44,908 nt of DNA, taken from NCBI GenBank assembly GCA_947631935.1, contig CANRNG010000005.1, forward strand, positions 1-44,908, in the 5' to 3' direction. Of this stretch, positions 15,624 through 24,964 are shown piece by piece. The DNA is from an uncultured Erysipelothrix sp. Its GTDB lineage: Bacteria; Bacillota_I; Bacilli_A; Erysipelotrichales; Erysipelotrichaceae. The notes below the pieces were generated by a model, which had not been told where the DNA came from, searched no databases, and saw only the letters and a list, made by a program, of their open reading frames with translations. The stretch's first letter is position 1. Each line of letters begins with the position of its first letter. The translations under genes were made by a program, and so were the position numbers.

Positions 15624-17345
15624 GTGAAAAAATTTGGAAGTTTAAAAAAAATCATCTATCTCTTAACACTGCTTATGTTCGTGAACAGTGTTTTTGTGGT
15701 TGCCAATGCTGATTTTTCTTTGACAGAAGAAGAAAAAGAGTATGTCAAACAAAACCCCAATCCCAAAATACACTTCTCCATTGGGGATGCACCCATTCAA
15801 TATCGAAATGTAGATGAAGAATTTGCCGGCATTACCTATGAATTTATCCAAGAAATAGAAAACCTGACCGGTTTTGAGTTTGAATTAATTGGAAGAAATG
15901 CAAATGATCGCATTGACGCAACCCAATTCGATTTAATTGCGGGTGCTTCATTAACTTATGGTAACTACTCCTACCGCTATTCTGAGCCTTATTTGGTGAC
16001 TCAAGAATTCTTATTTATGAATAAAAATCTTAAAATTGAGAGTCTTAAGGAACTCGAATCATATACATATGGTTATACTACGCCTTATAATGATGCAAAT
16101 TTACAAGCATTAACGCATAAACGGCAATTTAAAAATAGCCAAGCTTTATTGCGCGCGGTTAATGATGGCACTGTTGATTATGGGGTTACCAGCATTTATA
16201 CGATTAATTATTACATAACACACTTTAATTTAAAGAATATTGAGTTTGTGCCCACTTCTATGGAAGGGAAAGATTTTAGGTTTTTATATGTCAATGATGA
16301 TCCAATCTTCATGAGCATCATCGATAAAGCAATTGCTTCGGTGGATGATGAGACCTTTAGGTTATTATTCATTAAGGCATCGGCCAGTAAAGAAGAAGGA
16401 ATGCTGCTGTACGAAATGTTTGAAGCCTTTAAATCGTACTTTATCTATGGCATCATTGCTTGTGTGGCCATAATTTTATACTATGCTTTGCGTCTTAAAA
16501 AAGCGAAGAAAAGTTTGGATTCTGAAAACCAACGTTTTCATATTTTATCGAATATATCTGATGAGATGTTGTTTCAATATAACCTAGATACTCAAATAAT
16601 TAATTTCCAGGGAAAAGAGAGTTTGGAATTTAAAAAAGCACCCCATTATGAAGAAACGAAGTTGCGTTTAAAAAACTTTTTAAATCAAAAAATTTCAGAT
16701 GGTGTATCCAGTTTGAAATATGAAAAGAAGGATGGTGAAGTCGTCATCATTCGTGTTTATCATTATAATTTGATTGGGGAATCAAATTTTATTATTGGAA
16801 AAATTATCGATGTAACCGAGGAAGTAAATCGTCATAATAGCTTGTTGAATCAAGCCAGAGTGGATGGTTTGACCAATTTATATAATGCAAAATATACCAA
16901 AGCCATGGTTGAAACCTTAATCGAGAGTAAACCACAAGACCAAGTGGATGCTTTAATTATCATTGATATGGATAACTTTAAAAAAATAAATGATACCTAT
17001 GGACACCTTCAAGGGGATGTATTGTTACAAGAAGTCTCCGTAGCCCTATCCGCTACCTTTAACAATGCCAGTATCATTGGACGTATGGGCGGGGACGAAT
17101 TTTTAGTGTATAATAGAGATATCATGAATAACGATAAGTGTTGTGATCAAGCCTATTCTTATTTGGAATTGTTGAAAACCGTCGAGTTTCCAATTGAAAT
17201 CACATCCAGTGTGGGCGTCAGTCTCATTACTGACCAAACCAGCTATGAAAAAATTTTTTATGAAGCGGACTATGCTTTATACCAGGCCAAACGATTAAAG
17301 AATCGTGTTAAGGTCTACCAGGAGGTTTCGTATGGCGAAATTTGA
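15624..17345 (+). CDS. Membrane diguanylate cyclase with extracellular substrate-binding domain
   Basis: 573 residues: signal peptide (first ~29 residues, ending VANA), an SBP_bac_3-like solute-binding domain (about 45-260), one membrane helix (about 272-290), a PAS-like linker (about 300-400), then a GGDEF domain. DGLTNLYN, the metal site IDMDNFKKINDTYGH, RMGGDEF (G489-F493) and SVGVS are intact, so cyclic-di-GMP synthesis is expected. No RxxD inhibitory site precedes GGDEF. It likely converts binding of an external amino acid or similar ligand into a c-di-GMP signal. GTG start five bases after GGAGG. First gene of a four-gene operon. Confidence 0.93.
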   Translation: MKKFGSLKKIIYLLTLLMFVNSVFVVANADFSLTEEEKEYVKQNPNPKIHFSIGDAPIQYRNVDEEFAGITYEFIQEIENLTGFEFELIGRNANDRIDATQFDLIAGASLTYGNYSYRYSEPYLVTQEFLFMNKNLKIESLKELESYTYGYTTPYNDANLQALTHKRQFKNSQALLRAVNDGTVDYGVTSIYTINYYITHFNLKNIEFVPTSMEGKDFRFLYVNDDPIFMSIIDKAIASVDDETFRLLFIKASASKEEGMLLYEMFEAFKSYFIYGIIACVAIILYYALRLKKAKKSLDSENQRFHILSNISDEMLFQYNLDTQIINFQGKESLEFKKAPHYEETKLRLKNFLNQKISDGVSSLKYEKKDGEVVIIRVYHYNLIGESNFIIGKIIDVTEEVNRHNSLLNQARVDGLTNLYNAKYTKAMVETLIESKPQDQVDALIIIDMDNFKKINDTYGHLQGDVLLQEVSVALSATFNNASIIGRMGGDEFLVYNRDIMNNDKCCDQAYSYLELLKTVEFPIEITSSVGVSLITDQTSYEKIFYEADYALYQAKRLKNRVKVYQEVSYGEI

Positions 17346-17682
17346 AAAAAAATTTAAAGGAAATGTGCAACATTTTCTAAATTATATTGATGATTCAGTG
17401 CGCGAAGGCAGTATCTCAAGCTCTTTGGAAGATGTCTCCAATTATCGAATAGGTGACGTTGTGGTGGGTGTTCGTGTCTATGAACGTTATTCATACTGGG
17501 GTGGTAACAGGGTTTCACTCAATGTTACTGTGGTCTCAGATGATGACAATATCTATATTACTGCTATCACATCGGGTGGCTCCCAAGCTGTGTTCTTTAA
17601 AATTAATACTTGGGGCGAAAGCAGTTTTCTGGATAATTTTGAACGTTATATTCAAAAATATATTATGGAGTATGCTCAATAA
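17332..17682 (+). CDS. DUF6054 family protein
   Basis: 116 residues. The ORF track starts at 17305, but GGAGG lies five bases before the ATG at 17332, which overlaps the cyclase stop by 14 bases, so I start there. MAKFEKKFKGN at the start, VRVYERYSYWGGNRVSLNVT in the middle and AITSGGSQAVFFKINTWGE are hallmarks of the DUF6054 family, small cytosolic proteins of Bacillota with no known function. No signal peptide or membrane helix. Tight coupling to the cyclase and patatin genes suggests a shared process, not a known role. Confidence 0.85.
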   Translation: MAKFEKKFKGNVQHFLNYIDDSVREGSISSSLEDVSNYRIGDVVVGVRVYERYSYWGGNRVSLNVTVVSDDDNIYITAITSGGSQAVFFKINTWGESSFLDNFERYIQKYIMEYAQ

Positions 17683-18578
17683 TGAGAAAAGATATAGGCA
17701 TTGCATTTTCCGGCGGCGGTATTAAAACACTGTGCCAACCTGCCTTAATTTCTTATTTGGAAGACCATAAAATAAGGCCGGTTGCGCTCAGTGGTACATC
17801 TGCAGGCGCAATGATTGCGGCACTGATGGCAATGGGGCTTTCTTCTGAAGCCATTTTTGAAGAAATCAAAGGGGCCTTGGTAGAAATCGAACAACGTAAA
17901 ATATTACGGATATCAGGTCGTGAATTGTTGTTTAATAAAAAGGTAAAACATGGATTTATTGATGGCCATAGAATGGGCACTTTGGTACAAGAGATTTGCG
18001 ATAGGCTGGGTTTTCACCATCTATCAGAAGTAAAAATCCCTTTGGCCCTCACTGCAGTGGATCTTTATACCGGCACTTTGGTTGTGTTTGTGTCTCATCC
18101 ACACCTTTATTATAATACCCATCGAAGAACTGAAGTAATCTCAGATATTTCATTGGCACAAGCCATCACCGCATCTATGAGTTTTCCAATGGTCTTTGGT
18201 TCGGTTGAATTTGAAGATTATGCTTTAATTGATGGCGGGGTGCGCATGAATACGCCTGTTCCAATGTTAAAAGATTATGGAGCTAAGAAAACACTGGCGA
18301 TTACCATGCGGGGTCCCATTGACAGTGACATCCCGTTAAATAAGAGTTTGGAAGTTATTTCAAGGGTCTATGATTTACTATCTAGAGAAGCAGAATACCG
18401 TCACAGCAGTAAAGCGGATTACGTTTTCAATGTGCCGGTTATTGTTGATAATATTTTTGATTTACAAGCGGCAGATAAAATTTATAACCAAGGATTGGAT
18501 CAAATCGAAAAGGAGAAAGCGGACTTAGAAGCATTCTTCAAACGCAATTGGTGGCAGTCAATGAAGGAGTTATTATAA
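17682..18578 (+). CDS. Patatin-like phospholipase
   Basis: 298 residues. The patatin catalytic dyad and oxyanion loop are complete: FSGGGIKT (about 9-16), nucleophile Ser40 in GTSAG, and Asp184 in DGGVRMN. Enzymes of this group hydrolyse membrane phospholipids or neutral lipids. Cytosolic, with no signal peptide. Its ATG overlaps the DUF6054 stop (TAATG) and the next gene starts directly after its stop, so it is embedded in the cyclase operon. Confidence 0.93.
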   Translation: MRKDIGIAFSGGGIKTLCQPALISYLEDHKIRPVALSGTSAGAMIAALMAMGLSSEAIFEEIKGALVEIEQRKILRISGRELLFNKKVKHGFIDGHRMGTLVQEICDRLGFHHLSEVKIPLALTAVDLYTGTLVVFVSHPHLYYNTHRRTEVISDISLAQAITASMSFPMVFGSVEFEDYALIDGGVRMNTPVPMLKDYGAKKTLAITMRGPIDSDIPLNKSLEVISRVYDLLSREAEYRHSSKADYVFNVPVIVDNIFDLQAADKIYNQGLDQIEKEKADLEAFFKRNWWQSMKELL

Positions 18579-19358
18579 ATGATAAAAGACAAGGAATACC
18601 ATTATAAAGAATTTAGAAACAAGATGGGGATGGCACGATTCTTTTCGTTGAGTGTCGCTTTTTCAGCTTTCATCAGTTTTGTTTTAATCCTAAACCAACT
18701 CCAAAAAAACTTAAAATTTTTCCAAAACGAATGGGTATATGTGATTGCTTTATTACTCATCATCGTTGCCAGCATGGCAGCGTACGTATATTTATATGAT
18801 TATCGGTTGCGTAAAGCACTACAAAAACTGAATCCCATTTTATTTGATGAAGTGGATCCACAAGCATTTACGGATTACTTAGAAAAAACCATGAACTTCG
18901 ATAAAAAGAACATCTCTCCTTCTTTATGGATTGCGTACCTCATGGGTCTTTCTTACCTAAATGACCAAAAAAAGATGGCATTCATTCTTCGTGAACATGA
19001 GGATATTTTAAAAGGAAATGTCGAATATAAAATATATGAATTCAGTCTCTATCCACCGGATAAACAAAGAAGAGAATTTAAGTCCTATTTCAATGCAATC
19101 TCAAAACATTTTAAAGATACATCAAGTTTAGAGATTAAAAGCAGTATGTTGAATCATGATTACGAAAAAGCCAATACATTATTGGATCAATATGAGCCCA
19201 CTTCCAATTTGGATAAAGTCAGTTGGCATCACCGTAAAGCCCTTGTATTATATGGTTTGAAACAAAAAGAAGCTGCACAAGTCCATATTGATTATGTAAT
19301 TGAACATGGGAATACCAGTTATTATGTAAAAGAAGCAGAAAACCTAAAACTATCTTGA
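18579..19358 (+). CDS. Membrane protein with helical (TPR-like) cytosolic tail
   Basis: 259 residues with no family I can name. Two membrane helices (about 20-40 and 52-72) with a short loop between them are followed by ~185 cytosolic residues. The tail is helical, and its last part (about 185-255: MLNHDYEKANTLLDQYE, WHHRKALVLYGLKQKEAA) reads like tetratricopeptide repeats, a protein-binding scaffold. The start is the base after the patatin stop, with AAGGAG upstream. Last gene of the operon; the tRNA promoter begins inside its 3' end. Confidence 0.75.
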   Translation: MIKDKEYHYKEFRNKMGMARFFSLSVAFSAFISFVLILNQLQKNLKFFQNEWVYVIALLLIIVASMAAYVYLYDYRLRKALQKLNPILFDEVDPQAFTDYLEKTMNFDKKNISPSLWIAYLMGLSYLNDQKKMAFILREHEDILKGNVEYKIYEFSLYPPDKQRREFKSYFNAISKHFKDTSSLEIKSSMLNHDYEKANTLLDQYEPTSNLDKVSWHHRKALVLYGLKQKEAAQVHIDYVIEHGNTSYYVKEAENLKLS

Positions 19359-19383
19359 AGTTAAGGATTTAATTAAGTATAAT
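19355..19383 (+). promoter_or_regulatory. Promoter of tRNA-Ala
   Basis: TTGAAG, 17 bases, TATAAT; the -35 overlaps the stop codon of the preceding gene and the tRNA starts 11 bases after the -10. Confidence 0.75.
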
Positions 19384-19393
19384 GGATAAGCAA

Positions 19394-19469
19394 GGGGTTT
19401 TAGCTCAGTTGGGAGAGCGCTACGCTGGCAGCGTAGAGGTCACCGGTTCGAGCCCGGTAAGCTCCACCA
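19394..19469 (+). tRNA. tRNA-Ala (anticodon GGC)
   Basis: 76-base cloverleaf: acceptor GGGGTTT/AAGCTCC with the G3-U70 wobble that identifies alanine tRNA, D arm GCTC...GAGC, anticodon stem CTACG/CGTAG with loop CTGGCAG (anticodon GGC), and T arm ACCGG-TTCGAGC-CCGGT. Discriminator A is followed by an encoded CCA. Confidence 0.97.
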
Positions 19470-19482
19470 TTTGTTGATTATC

Positions 19483-19506
19483 AAGCACACATCGGTGTGC
19501 TTTTTT
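19483..19506. terminator. Terminator after tRNA-Ala
   Basis: AAGCACAC-ATCG-GTGTGC followed by six T. The T run reaches the stop codon of the convergent acyltransferase gene. Confidence 0.88.
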
Positions 19507-20516
19507 CATATTCGTTTGGACTCCATTACGATCATAAACTTTGCCAATAAGACACAAAGTCCATAGACAAAGCCAATACGTGGCCACATAGATAATTGTA
19601 ACATTGACACCAAATAGATGGCGATTGGGTGGACTAAGAAAATATATTTGGGATAAGTTTGTGCAATATTTGTTTTGGGTACATACGTGGTTAGAATTGA
19701 AAAAGTGAAAAGCACATAGGTTAAAGGGAGTACTGAGATCAAGATATTACTGTTCATACGATTGGAATTTTTAATTAATAATAATTCCGAAACAAACAAT
19801 AGGATTGAAATAACTAAGAAACAGTAATTTTTCTTCAGTTTTATCTTTCTTTGAGCATAATACCCGAAGGTAACATAGAAAAGACCGAAGAATATAAAGT
19901 TTCGGGTGGTAATAAACAAACGATAGTAATGTTGTAAAATGTTTTGAATCACAAAGGGAAGAAACCCCCAATAGGTTTCTGATGCACCCAAAATTAATAA
20001 CACGAATGAAATGATCAATAAGGATTGTATCGTATGTTTTTGGGTCCACTTCACAATAATATTGATGGATATTAAAAGCGCTGGGAAAAACCAAAGATGA
20101 TAATAAACGCCTGAATAAAAAAGAAGTACCAATATAGTGAGAATGAAAATTATAGGAGAAAATAGGATGAGTGTGGTATGGGTGATGGGAAGCTTATCAA
20201 TGAAGGTTTTCACATACTCAAAATTTTGAAAGATAAAAAGAACTAAAAAGGGAAGGTAAATCACACTCCATATAAGGTAGGTTTTGATGTTTCTTAGGTT
20301 GTATGTTTTTATATATAAAGGATTCTCCTTTTGTTTGTATGATACAAAATAACCAGATACAAAGAAAAAGAAGGGAACACAAATTCTGCTTATACCACTG
20401 TTAATAAAATAATCTAAATTGGGATAAACATGTTGAAAAGGCCTTAAGTGAAAGATTACGAGAATTAAGGACAATATCAATTTATTTGAATCAATCCGTG
20501 TTGTGTATTTTTTCAT
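19506..20516 (-). CDS. Membrane acyltransferase, acyltransferase-3 family
   Basis: 336 residues, almost entirely hydrophobic, with about ten membrane helices. The family's catalytic-type His in VIFHLRPF (about residue 23) and the following VPFFFFVSGYF segment are present. These enzymes O-acylate cell-surface glycans, lipids or antibiotics; the acceptor is unknown. Rich in A/T-coded residues, but codon use looks like its neighbours. Monocistronic between convergent tRNA-Ala and the divergent hydrolase gene. Confidence 0.85.
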   Translation of the reverse strand: MKKYTTRIDSNKLILSLILVIFHLRPFQHVYPNLDYFINSGISRICVPFFFFVSGYFVSYKQKENPLYIKTYNLRNIKTYLIWSVIYLPFLVLFIFQNFEYVKTFIDKLPITHTTLILFSPIIFILTILVLLFYSGVYYHLWFFPALLISINIIVKWTQKHTIQSLLIISFVLLILGASETYWGFLPFVIQNILQHYYRLFITTRNFIFFGLFYVTFGYYAQRKIKLKKNYCFLVISILLFVSELLLIKNSNRMNSNILISVLPLTYVLFTFSILTTYVPKTNIAQTYPKYIFLVHPIAIYLVSMLQLSMWPRIGFVYGLCVLLAKFMIVMESKRI

Positions 20517-20581
20517 GGTAGAACCCTCTTAAATCCATCTTCTCAAATATTGTGCGTATAATCCAGTTTCTTAAACAAAAA

Positions 20582-20611
20582 TTGATAAATAATTAAACAT
20601 TCGTTTATAAT
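20582..20611 (+). promoter_or_regulatory. Promoter of the MBL hydrolase/lipoprotein genes
   Basis: TTGATA, 18 bases, TATAAT. Its start point lies downstream of the ORF-track ATG at 20610, which supports the later start at 20628. Confidence 0.65.
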
Positions 20612-20627
20612 GAAGAAGGAGGATGTT

Positions 20628-21269
20628 ATGGAAATTATCAAACTCAGTGAAAGACATCTATTATTTAAAGAGGATTATAAAGATTGGCACCTTTATTTGC
20701 ATCTTATTCAAGCAAAACATGCTCAGTATTTGATAGATACTGGCATGGGGTCATCTAGCATTGACCCCATCAAACCCTATCTTGATGCCCGAAAACCGCT
20801 ATATATTATCAATACCCATTATCATTACGATCATATGTTGGGCAATGATGTATTAGCATATCAAGACATTATTGCGCATGAGAAATGTGTCAATAATATC
20901 ATAGATCATTGGGAAGAAAGCACTCAAGCCGCAAGTAAATATGTTGAAGGACCCTTTGCGTATACACTGCCAACCCTTACTTTTAAAGAAAGTTATACCT
21001 TTGAAGAAGATGGCATTCATTTATTTTATACACCCGGACATACAAATTGTGGTATCTCAGTTTATGACGCGGTAGAAAAAGTCCTCAATATTGGAGATAA
21101 TGCAGGGGATAATTTTAAAGATTTTATGCCTGAATTAGACTGTAGCTTGCCGCTATATAAAAAAACAATCCAACAATATCTTGAATTGAATACAACGCAT
21201 ATCATATCGGGTCATATGGGTCTGGTGCCCAAACCGATATTAAATAGGATTTATGATACAATAAAATAA
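20628..21269 (+). CDS. Metallo-beta-lactamase-fold hydrolase
   Basis: 213 residues from ATG 20628, five bases after GAAGGAGG; the track's ATG at 20610 overlaps the -10 box. The dinuclear zinc site is complete: HYHYDH (H64, H66, D68, H69), His in PGHTNCG, Asp in IGDNAGD, and His in SGHMG. Glyoxalase-II-like hydrolase of unknown substrate. The lipoprotein gene follows 13 bases downstream, so they are probably co-transcribed. Confidence 0.88.
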   Translation: MEIIKLSERHLLFKEDYKDWHLYLHLIQAKHAQYLIDTGMGSSSIDPIKPYLDARKPLYIINTHYHYDHMLGNDVLAYQDIIAHEKCVNNIIDHWEESTQAASKYVEGPFAYTLPTLTFKESYTFEEDGIHLFYTPGHTNCGISVYDAVEKVLNIGDNAGDNFKDFMPELDCSLPLYKKTIQQYLELNTTHIISGHMGLVPKPILNRIYDTIK

Positions 21270-21282
21270 AGGAGGTTACTTT

Positions 21283-22065
21283 ATGAAAAAGAAAATATTA
21301 AGTATTACGTTATTAATGGTGTTATTCTTGGTGGGATGTGGCTCAAAGCCCAATGACACAGGAACCCCAGGGGACACAACACACTCATCCGCTGAACTGT
21401 TTAAGAAGGCCCTTGAAAATCAAGTAGGCCAAAAAAACGTTGATATGGTGATGGCCTTTGTTTTTCCTGACATATCCGCATTTGAAGACGCCAAAGACTT
21501 GGGCATGGATTCAATGGAAGTGGCAACCAAGCTTAAGAACTTTAATGAAAATGATTTAAATGCTATAGAGGCTCATATTGTGACCTCAATGGGGGCTTTT
21601 TCAACTGAAGTCTATATCAAAGATGGCTATACATATACGGATGTCTTTGGGATGAAAATGAAGGAAGCCTTCGCCCTTGAAGATACAGAATCCATGAACC
21701 TAGATTTGGTTGAAAACTATGATGTAGAACCTGAGATACTGGAAAAGTTTAAAGTAATTGAATCAGGCGAAAACGTAATTTACACCTTGGTGATAGAGGA
21801 TATGGCCGCTTTCTTTGAAATTTATGGTGATGATGCGGTTGGTGAAGGTGCATTGAGTGATATCGATGATGATGTACAAATGGTTTCAGCCACCATGATT
21901 TATACAATTCATAAAAATGATGCAGCCCTTAGAGAAATCTCCATTGAATTTGATGTGCTGGACAAAACCACAGGTGAAACAGGTGTTATGACGATGAAAA
22001 TCACCCTCAACAATACCGATAATATTGAAATTGAGTATCCGGATTTTTCAGAATATGAATCTTAA
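21283..22065 (+). CDS. Lipoprotein of unknown function
   Basis: 260 residues with a clear lipoprotein signal: MKKKILS, hydrophobic core and lipobox LVGC (Cys19), followed by a Gly/Thr/Pro spacer. The mature part has a repeated beta-type pattern (YIKDGYTYTDVFGMKMKEA) reminiscent of DUF6612/LppX-like lipid-binding lipoproteins; that is resemblance only. Acidic overall. Ribosome site AAAGGAGG. The M20 amidohydrolase gene follows after 15 bases with its own ribosome site. Confidence 0.85.
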   Translation: MKKKILSITLLMVLFLVGCGSKPNDTGTPGDTTHSSAELFKKALENQVGQKNVDMVMAFVFPDISAFEDAKDLGMDSMEVATKLKNFNENDLNAIEAHIVTSMGAFSTEVYIKDGYTYTDVFGMKMKEAFALEDTESMNLDLVENYDVEPEILEKFKVIESGENVIYTLVIEDMAAFFEIYGDDAVGEGALSDIDDDVQMVSATMIYTIHKNDAALREISIEFDVLDKTTGETGVMTMKITLNNTDNIEIEYPDFSEYES

Positions 22066-22080
22066 TTTCGGAGGTTTAGG

Positions 22081-23397
22081 ATGATAGAAAAGTTATATCA
22101 ATTAATTAAAGAAGAAGAAAGTACCTTAATCAAAGCTTCAGATACAATTTGGGAGTATGCTGAAGTTGGCTTTGATACCCCTAAATCCAGTGCCCATTTG
22201 GCCGGTGTTTTGGCGTCTTATGGTTTTGAAGTAGAAGTTGGCGTTGGAAATGTGGTACATGCGATTTTAGGTAAGTATGAAAATGGTGGCGTTAAAATTG
22301 GTTTCTTGGGAGAGTTTGATGCACTCTTTGGGATGAGTCAAAAGGCTGACGCTTTGACTAAAGAACCCGTTGTGAAGGGTGAAAGTGGTCATGGATGTGG
22401 CCATAACCTTTTGGGAGTGGGTTCCCTTGCGGGTGCCATCGGATTGATGCGCTATCTAAAGGAAAATAACTTGGCTGGCTCTGTCTATTATTATGGATGT
22501 CCTGCTGAAGAAAGCGGATCTGGTAAAGCCCATATGGCAAAGGCCGGTGTTTTTGATGGGATGGATGTTTGTTTGTCTTGGCATCCCCATTATGTCAATC
22601 AGACATGGAGTGATCGCACCTTGGCTGTTATGGAAGTTGATTTTGAGTTTGAAGGTCTCACTTCGCATGCTGCAGCCATGCCCGAAATGGGTAGAAGTGC
22701 TTTGGATGGGGCAGAGATGATGAATATTGGTGTTAATTTCTTAAGAGAACACATGTCATCTGATGCACGCATTCATTATGCCTTCTTAAATGCTGGAGGG
22801 GAAGCTGCCAATGTTGTTCAAGATTTCGCAAAATTACATTATGTTATCCGTGAAAGCAATGCAGAAAAAGTTAAAGCACTCTATGAAAGGGTTGTGAGTA
22901 TTTCAAAAGGGGCGGCCTTAATGAGTGAAACTACAGTGCGTCATGAAATCGTAGCGGCCTGTAAAGATGTTGCCCCCAATTATGCGCTCTCGAAAGCTTT
23001 ATATGATAATATGGTTGCTTTTGATTTTAATTACTCAAAAGAAGCACTTGAATTTGCACAAGCACTTTCACCTCAAAATAAGCAAGTTTCTTTAGAAGTC
23101 TTGCCCTTTACCTTTAATGAACTGACCTATGCCTCTACTGATGTGGGTGATGTGAGTTGGCAAGTGCCCGTTGCGCAAGCTTTTGTGGCATGTGAACCCC
23201 ATGGTACACCCATGCATTCTTGGCAATGGGTCTCCAATGGTAAATCAAAGATGGCCCATGCGTCTTTGTCCTATGTGGGTGCAATCCTTGCTAAAACGGG
23301 TTTGGATGTTATTTTGGACGGGGCATTACTCAAAACCATCAAAGATGAGTTTGAAACACAGGTAGTCCCCAAGCGCCAACCTTCTTTATTGCCATAG
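22081..23397 (+). CDS. M20-family amidohydrolase (AbgB-like)
   Basis: 438 residues of the M20 metallopeptidase/amidohydrolase family, closest to the p-aminobenzoyl-glutamate hydrolase subunit group. Metal-site motifs: GHGCGHNLLG (about 101-110), PAEESGSGK (about 141-149, the general-base and ligand Glu pair), SWHPHYVN (about 165) and a late ACEPHGTPMHSW. A small dimerisation insert lies between 190 and 310. Expected to cleave an amide bond in an N-acyl amino acid or folate breakdown product. It has the GGAGG ribosome site of the lipoprotein operon. Confidence 0.9.
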   Translation: MIEKLYQLIKEEESTLIKASDTIWEYAEVGFDTPKSSAHLAGVLASYGFEVEVGVGNVVHAILGKYENGGVKIGFLGEFDALFGMSQKADALTKEPVVKGESGHGCGHNLLGVGSLAGAIGLMRYLKENNLAGSVYYYGCPAEESGSGKAHMAKAGVFDGMDVCLSWHPHYVNQTWSDRTLAVMEVDFEFEGLTSHAAAMPEMGRSALDGAEMMNIGVNFLREHMSSDARIHYAFLNAGGEAANVVQDFAKLHYVIRESNAEKVKALYERVVSISKGAALMSETTVRHEIVAACKDVAPNYALSKALYDNMVAFDFNYSKEALEFAQALSPQNKQVSLEVLPFTFNELTYASTDVGDVSWQVPVAQAFVACEPHGTPMHSWQWVSNGKSKMAHASLSYVGAILAKTGLDVILDGALLKTIKDEFETQVVPKRQPSLLP

Positions 23398-23463
23398 GCA
23401 TTTGTCTTTACATTTCGGTTTCGAAATAATAAAGTTTAGAAGCTAGAAATGAGGAATATAAAG

Positions 23464-24177
23464 ATGAAATTACAAATAGATATTTGGTCTGATTTCGTTT
23501 GCCAATTTTGCTATATCGGTAAGCGTGAATTAGAAAATGCGATTCGAACCGCAAAAATGAGTGAGATGGTGGATGTCAGATACCATTCATATCAATTAAC
23601 CCCGGATGCTCCCAGTGTACCTGGAACCTTGTTCTATGATTTTGCGCAAGAAGGGTTGGGGATGTCCTATGCCCAGGCGAAAGATTTGGTGAAAAACACA
23701 ACTGAGCGTGCCAGTGGCTTGGGTCTTGAATATAATTTTGATAACTTAATGCACCAAAATACACTTTTACCACATCGTGTATTTCAATATGCCAATGAGA
23801 TGGGTAAGGGTTTTGAGTTTCAAGAAACAATGTTCCGTTCTCACTTTACCGATAACCAATTTTTATCGGATGTCGACTTTTTAAAATCCGTGATTGTTTC
23901 ATTGGATTTGAATCCTGAAGTTGTGGACCAAATTGTGTCTGATGCGCATCGCTATTTAGATGGCTTTAAACAAGATGTGAATGAGGCCGCACAAATTGGT
24001 GTTAGGGGCGTCCCTTTCTATGTTTTCAACAATCAATATGCAGTGTCAGGTGCACAACATGAGTCTTTATTTGTTGAGTTGTTAGAAAAATTAAAAAAGG
24101 AGCTGAACCTAAAAGCGCCGCTCCAAATGGTGGGTAATGATGATGATCTCTGTGGTCCGGATGGTTGTGCAATTTAA
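23464..24177 (+). CDS. DsbA-family thiol oxidoreductase, FrnE-like
   Basis: 237 residues from ATG 23464, which has GAGG nine bases upstream; the track's earlier ATG has no ribosome site. Thioredoxin-fold with the redox pair C13-x-x-C16 (CQFC), a helical insert (about 45-150) and cis-Pro loop GVRGVPFYVF. No signal peptide, so it acts in the cytosol, as FrnE-type proteins do. A C-terminal CGPDGC adds two more cysteines, a frequent FrnE feature that may form a second redox or metal site. Confidence 0.9.
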   Translation: MKLQIDIWSDFVCQFCYIGKRELENAIRTAKMSEMVDVRYHSYQLTPDAPSVPGTLFYDFAQEGLGMSYAQAKDLVKNTTERASGLGLEYNFDNLMHQNTLLPHRVFQYANEMGKGFEFQETMFRSHFTDNQFLSDVDFLKSVIVSLDLNPEVVDQIVSDAHRYLDGFKQDVNEAAQIGVRGVPFYVFNNQYAVSGAQHESLFVELLEKLKKELNLKAPLQMVGNDDDLCGPDGCAI

Positions 24178-24181
24178 TAAT

Positions 24182-24910
24182 CTAGAGTCCTTCAATTTCT
24201 TGAAGGGCTTTTTTTAAGTTATCTTCTCCAATTTGATAATACAATTCAGGTGCATCGTCTTTACTAAAAGTAGAACCCAAAGGGTAAGTGGCTTCTTTAA
24301 AAGATCCATGCACTTGGTCAACTTTTAATGTTTGAATGATATGTCTTATGTTTTCATGGTCAATGCCTGCACCGGGTAAGATTTCAATCTTATCTTGATA
24401 ATGATGAATCAAAGAGATTAAAGTATCCAAACCTTCTGTGACAGTTTCTTTCAAACCCGAAGTTAAAACGCGATCTACCTTTAATTCAATGAGTGTTTCT
24501 ATGGCTTTTTTTGGATCGTGGGTACGATCAAAGGCGCGATGGAAAATGGCTTCTTTTTGGTAGGCGTGGGCCAGTGTCACAAAACTTTTTGTTCTTTCGA
24601 TATGAATCGTTCCATCTTCATTTAAGAATCCAAACACAATGCCATCAGCCCCTTTTTCAAGCATGATACGCGCATCTTCCAACATGGTTTGGTATTCCGT
24701 CTCTGTGTACACAAAACCGCCCAACCGACACCGTACCATCGTCACAATGGGTATCTTAATTTTTGATTTTGCCAACTTCAACAATCCCACTGATGGGGTC
24801 AATCCACCCAACTTTGTGCCTGAGTTTAATTCAATGCGATGGGCCCCCAATTTTTCACTGATGATACAATCCCTTAAAGAGTCACACATTGTTTCAATTA
24901 TAATATTCAT
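24182..24910 (-). CDS. cutC: CutC family protein
   Basis: 242 residues, the usual length for CutC, a TIM-barrel protein. Characteristic segments are RIELNSGTKLGGLTPS (about 25-40), VRCRLGGFVYTE (about 59-70), FHRAFDR (about 123-129), VLTSG and PGAGI. Historically linked to copper homeostasis, but direct copper function is doubtful in several species; the copper operon of this genome lies 5 kb away and is not co-regulated by any site I can see. Its ribosome site is GGAGG, and it is divergent from the epimerase-like gene. Confidence 0.93.
   Translation of the reverse strand: MNIIIETMCDSLRDCIISEKLGAHRIELNSGTKLGGLTPSVGLLKLAKSKIKIPIVTMVRCRLGGFVYTETEYQTMLEDARIMLEKGADGIVFGFLNEDGTIHIERTKSFVTLAHAYQKEAIFHRAFDRTHDPKKAIETLIELKVDRVLTSGLKETVTEGLDTLISLIHHYQDKIEILPGAGIDHENIRHIIQTLKVDQVHGSFKEATYPLGSTFSKDDAPELYYQIGEDNLKKALQEIEGL
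24186..24215. terminator. Terminator between the FrnE-like and cutC genes
   Basis: AGTCCTTCAA-TTTC-TTGAAGGGCT plus T run; the stem is encoded inside the last codons of the convergent cutC. Confidence 0.85.
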
Positions 24911-24964
24911 GATAGCCTCCTTGCTAAATATATTGTATCATAAATGTGATAGGGAGGTTCGTGT

